NCBI GenBank assembly: GCA_001642945.1
Contig: LGRT01000004.1
Coordinates: forward strand, 124,001-188,000
Source: Rhodobacteraceae bacterium SB2
Lineage (GTDB): Bacteria; Pseudomonadota; Alphaproteobacteria; Rhodobacterales; Rhodobacteraceae
DNA: 64,000 nucleotides
Reading direction: 5' to 3'
Shown here: positions 63,002 through 64,000 of the stretch, one piece after another
How positions within the stretch are numbered: the stretch's first letter is position 1
Layout of the letters: every line of letters begins with the position of its first letter
Made by a program: the position numbers and the translations under genes
The notes under the pieces: model-generated
The model's database searches: none
The model's input: the letters and a program-made list of their open reading frames with translations, nothing else
Told to the model about the DNA's origin: nothing

Positions 63002-64000
63002 TTAATCAGCCCCATCATTCAATTTACGCAGCCGTGCCGTGACCGACAGCGCATGCGCCTGCAAGCTTTCCGCGGTCGCCAAAATTTCAGCCGCTGGCCC
63101 AATGGCGCGTAACGCCTCTGGGTGCATCATCGCAAGCGTGGTGCGTTTGAGAAAATCCATCACAGATAGCCCACTGCTGAAACGGGCAGAGCGGGCGGTG
63201 GGCAAAACGTGATTTGGACCGCCAATATAATCGCCAATGGCTTCGGGCGTCCAACCGCCCAAAAAGATCGCCCCTGCATGAGTAATCTGTGCGCTCAAGG
63301 CTTTTGGATCTGCCACACATAGTTCCAAATGTTCCGGGGCGATGCGATCGCTTAATACAACCGCCTCACGCAGGCTGGACACGGTGATGATCGCGCCAAA
63401 ATCGCGCCAGCTGGCCGCGGCGATCTCGCGCCGCTCAAGCGTTTTAAGCTGGTTTTCCACCGCACCGGCAACCGCAACGGCAAATTCTGGATCATCCGTG
63501 ATCAATATAGATTGCGCGTTTGCATCATGTTCGGCTTGGCTTAACAAATCCAAGGCGATCCAATTGGGATCATTTTCAGCATCCGCGATCACCAATATTT
63601 CGGAGGGGCCTGCGATCATATCAATGCCCACCTTTCCAAAAACGCGGCGCTTTGCGGCGGCAACATAGGCATTGCCTGGGCCAGTAATCTTATCAACAGG
63701 CGCGATCGTTTTGGTCCCATACGCAAGGGCAGCGATCGCTTGCGCACCACCAATGCGATACACCTCATCGACACCGGCGATTTTACAGGCCAGCAAAACC
63801 AGCGGATTTAAGATCCCCCCCGGGCAAGGCACCACAACGCTTAGGCGGCCCACCCCGGCTACTTTTGCCGGGATCGCATTCATCAAAACCGAAGAGGGAT
63901 AGCTTGCAAGCCCGCCTGGAACATACAGACCGGCCGCTGATATAGGCGTCCAGCGCCAGCCTAATTCAGCGCCCGTACTATCGGTCCAATAGGCATCTTC
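63002..64000 (-). CDS. hisD: Histidinol dehydrogenase, 5' end beyond the window
   Basis: The visible 332 residues cover the C-terminal three quarters of HisD, which oxidises histidinol to histidine in two steps. The signature is present: IDMIAGPSEILVIAD, SQAEHDANAQSILIT, LSDRIAPEHLELCV, GAIFLGGWTPEAIGDYIGGPNHVLPT and SGLSVMDFLKRTT. The frame stays open to base 64000 and continues past it. The following genes are UPF0262 and the phosphatase, the usual order. Confidence 0.95.
   Translation of the reverse strand, partial: EDAYWTDSTGAELGWRWTPISAAGLYVPGGLASYPSSVLMNAIPAKVAGVGRLSVVVPCPGGILNPLVLLACKIAGVDEVYRIGGAQAIAALAYGTKTIAPVDKITGPGNAYVAAAKRRVFGKVGIDMIAGPSEILVIADAENDPNWIALDLLSQAEHDANAQSILITDDPEFAVAVAGAVENQLKTLERREIAAASWRDFGAIITVSSLREAVVLSDRIAPEHLELCVADPKALSAQITHAGAIFLGGWTPEAIGDYIGGPNHVLPTARSARFSSGLSVMDFLKRTTLAMMHPEALRAIGPAAEILATAESLQAHALSVTARLRKLNDGAD

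Noticed and set aside
1-64000. CRISPR arrays, insertion sequences, prophage, tRNA or rRNA genes
   Set aside because: I saw no repeated spaced units, transposase or integrase reading frames, or tRNA-like sequences. A tRNA scan would settle the RNA genes.

Overview
The window is a chromosomal stretch of a Roseobacter-group alphaproteobacterium (Rhodobacterales). This rests on characteristic gene sets and orders: a cupin DMSP lyase, a DmdC-type acyl-CoA dehydrogenase, glnK-amtB, pyrB followed by a degenerate dihydroorotase and plsY, fdhD-mobA-mobB-moeA, hisD with a UPF0262 gene and a small phosphatase, DUF465 (YdcH-like) and aa3 oxidase subunit IV mini-genes, and ETF-QO. Base composition is moderate, so a pelagic RCA-type lineage is possible, but I cannot name a species. 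No rRNA, tRNA, CRISPR array, insertion sequence or prophage was seen.

Layout. 1-4 kb: DMSP lyase, carboxymuconolactone decarboxylase-like protein, LacI regulator, 2H-phosphoesterase-like DUF1045 protein, YdcH-like mini-gene. 4-11 kb: tRNA1(Val) methyltransferase, DUF2007, long-chain prenyl diphosphate synthase, ispE, a TPR protein, ETF-QO, greA. 11-16.5 kb: a membrane protein, then a tightly overlapped molybdenum-cofactor operon (fdhD-mobA-mobB-unknown-moeA). 16.5-22 kb: azlCD, COX subunit IV, a metallo-hydrolase overlapped with the DmdC-like dehydrogenase, a Sua5-type protein, YqgE. 22-29.6 kb: DsbD alpha-like protein, an RND pump with its adaptor, moaB, a family-4-like uracil-DNA glycosylase. 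29.7-36.5 kb: pyrB, pseudo-dihydroorotase, plsY, a hydrolase, prs, terminator, amtB and glnK. 36.8-45.6 kb: a class A PBP, mlaC and mlaA, RidA-like protein, GDPD, FemAB-like protein, phhB, a peroxiredoxin, a ferredoxin-reductase-like flavoprotein, rsmD. 46-48 kb: an XRE-type regulator and map.

48-54 kb, minus strand: a sulfate-activation set (cysQ, cysD, cysNC) interleaved with a WecA/MraY-type glycosyl-phosphate transferase. 54-58.6 kb: the most interesting locus. A GntR regulator and a Gfo/Idh/MocA protein are divergent from an SsuD-like flavin monooxygenase, a YdhF/SmoB-like aldo-keto reductase and a flavin reductase. This is the enzyme set of oxidative sulfoquinovose desulfurisation (sulfo-SMO), with no classical sulfoquinovosidase and no transporter beside it. 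The Gfo/Idh/MocA protein may stand in as an NAD+-dependent glycosidase. The chemistry is inferred from family and context.

58.8-64 kb: the methylglutaconyl-CoA hydratase and HMG-CoA lyase of leucine degradation, a class V aminotransferase, then a small phosphatase, UPF0262 and hisD, which runs off the end of the window. Together the window combines housekeeping genes with organosulfur handling (DMSP, possibly sulfoquinovose, PAPS).
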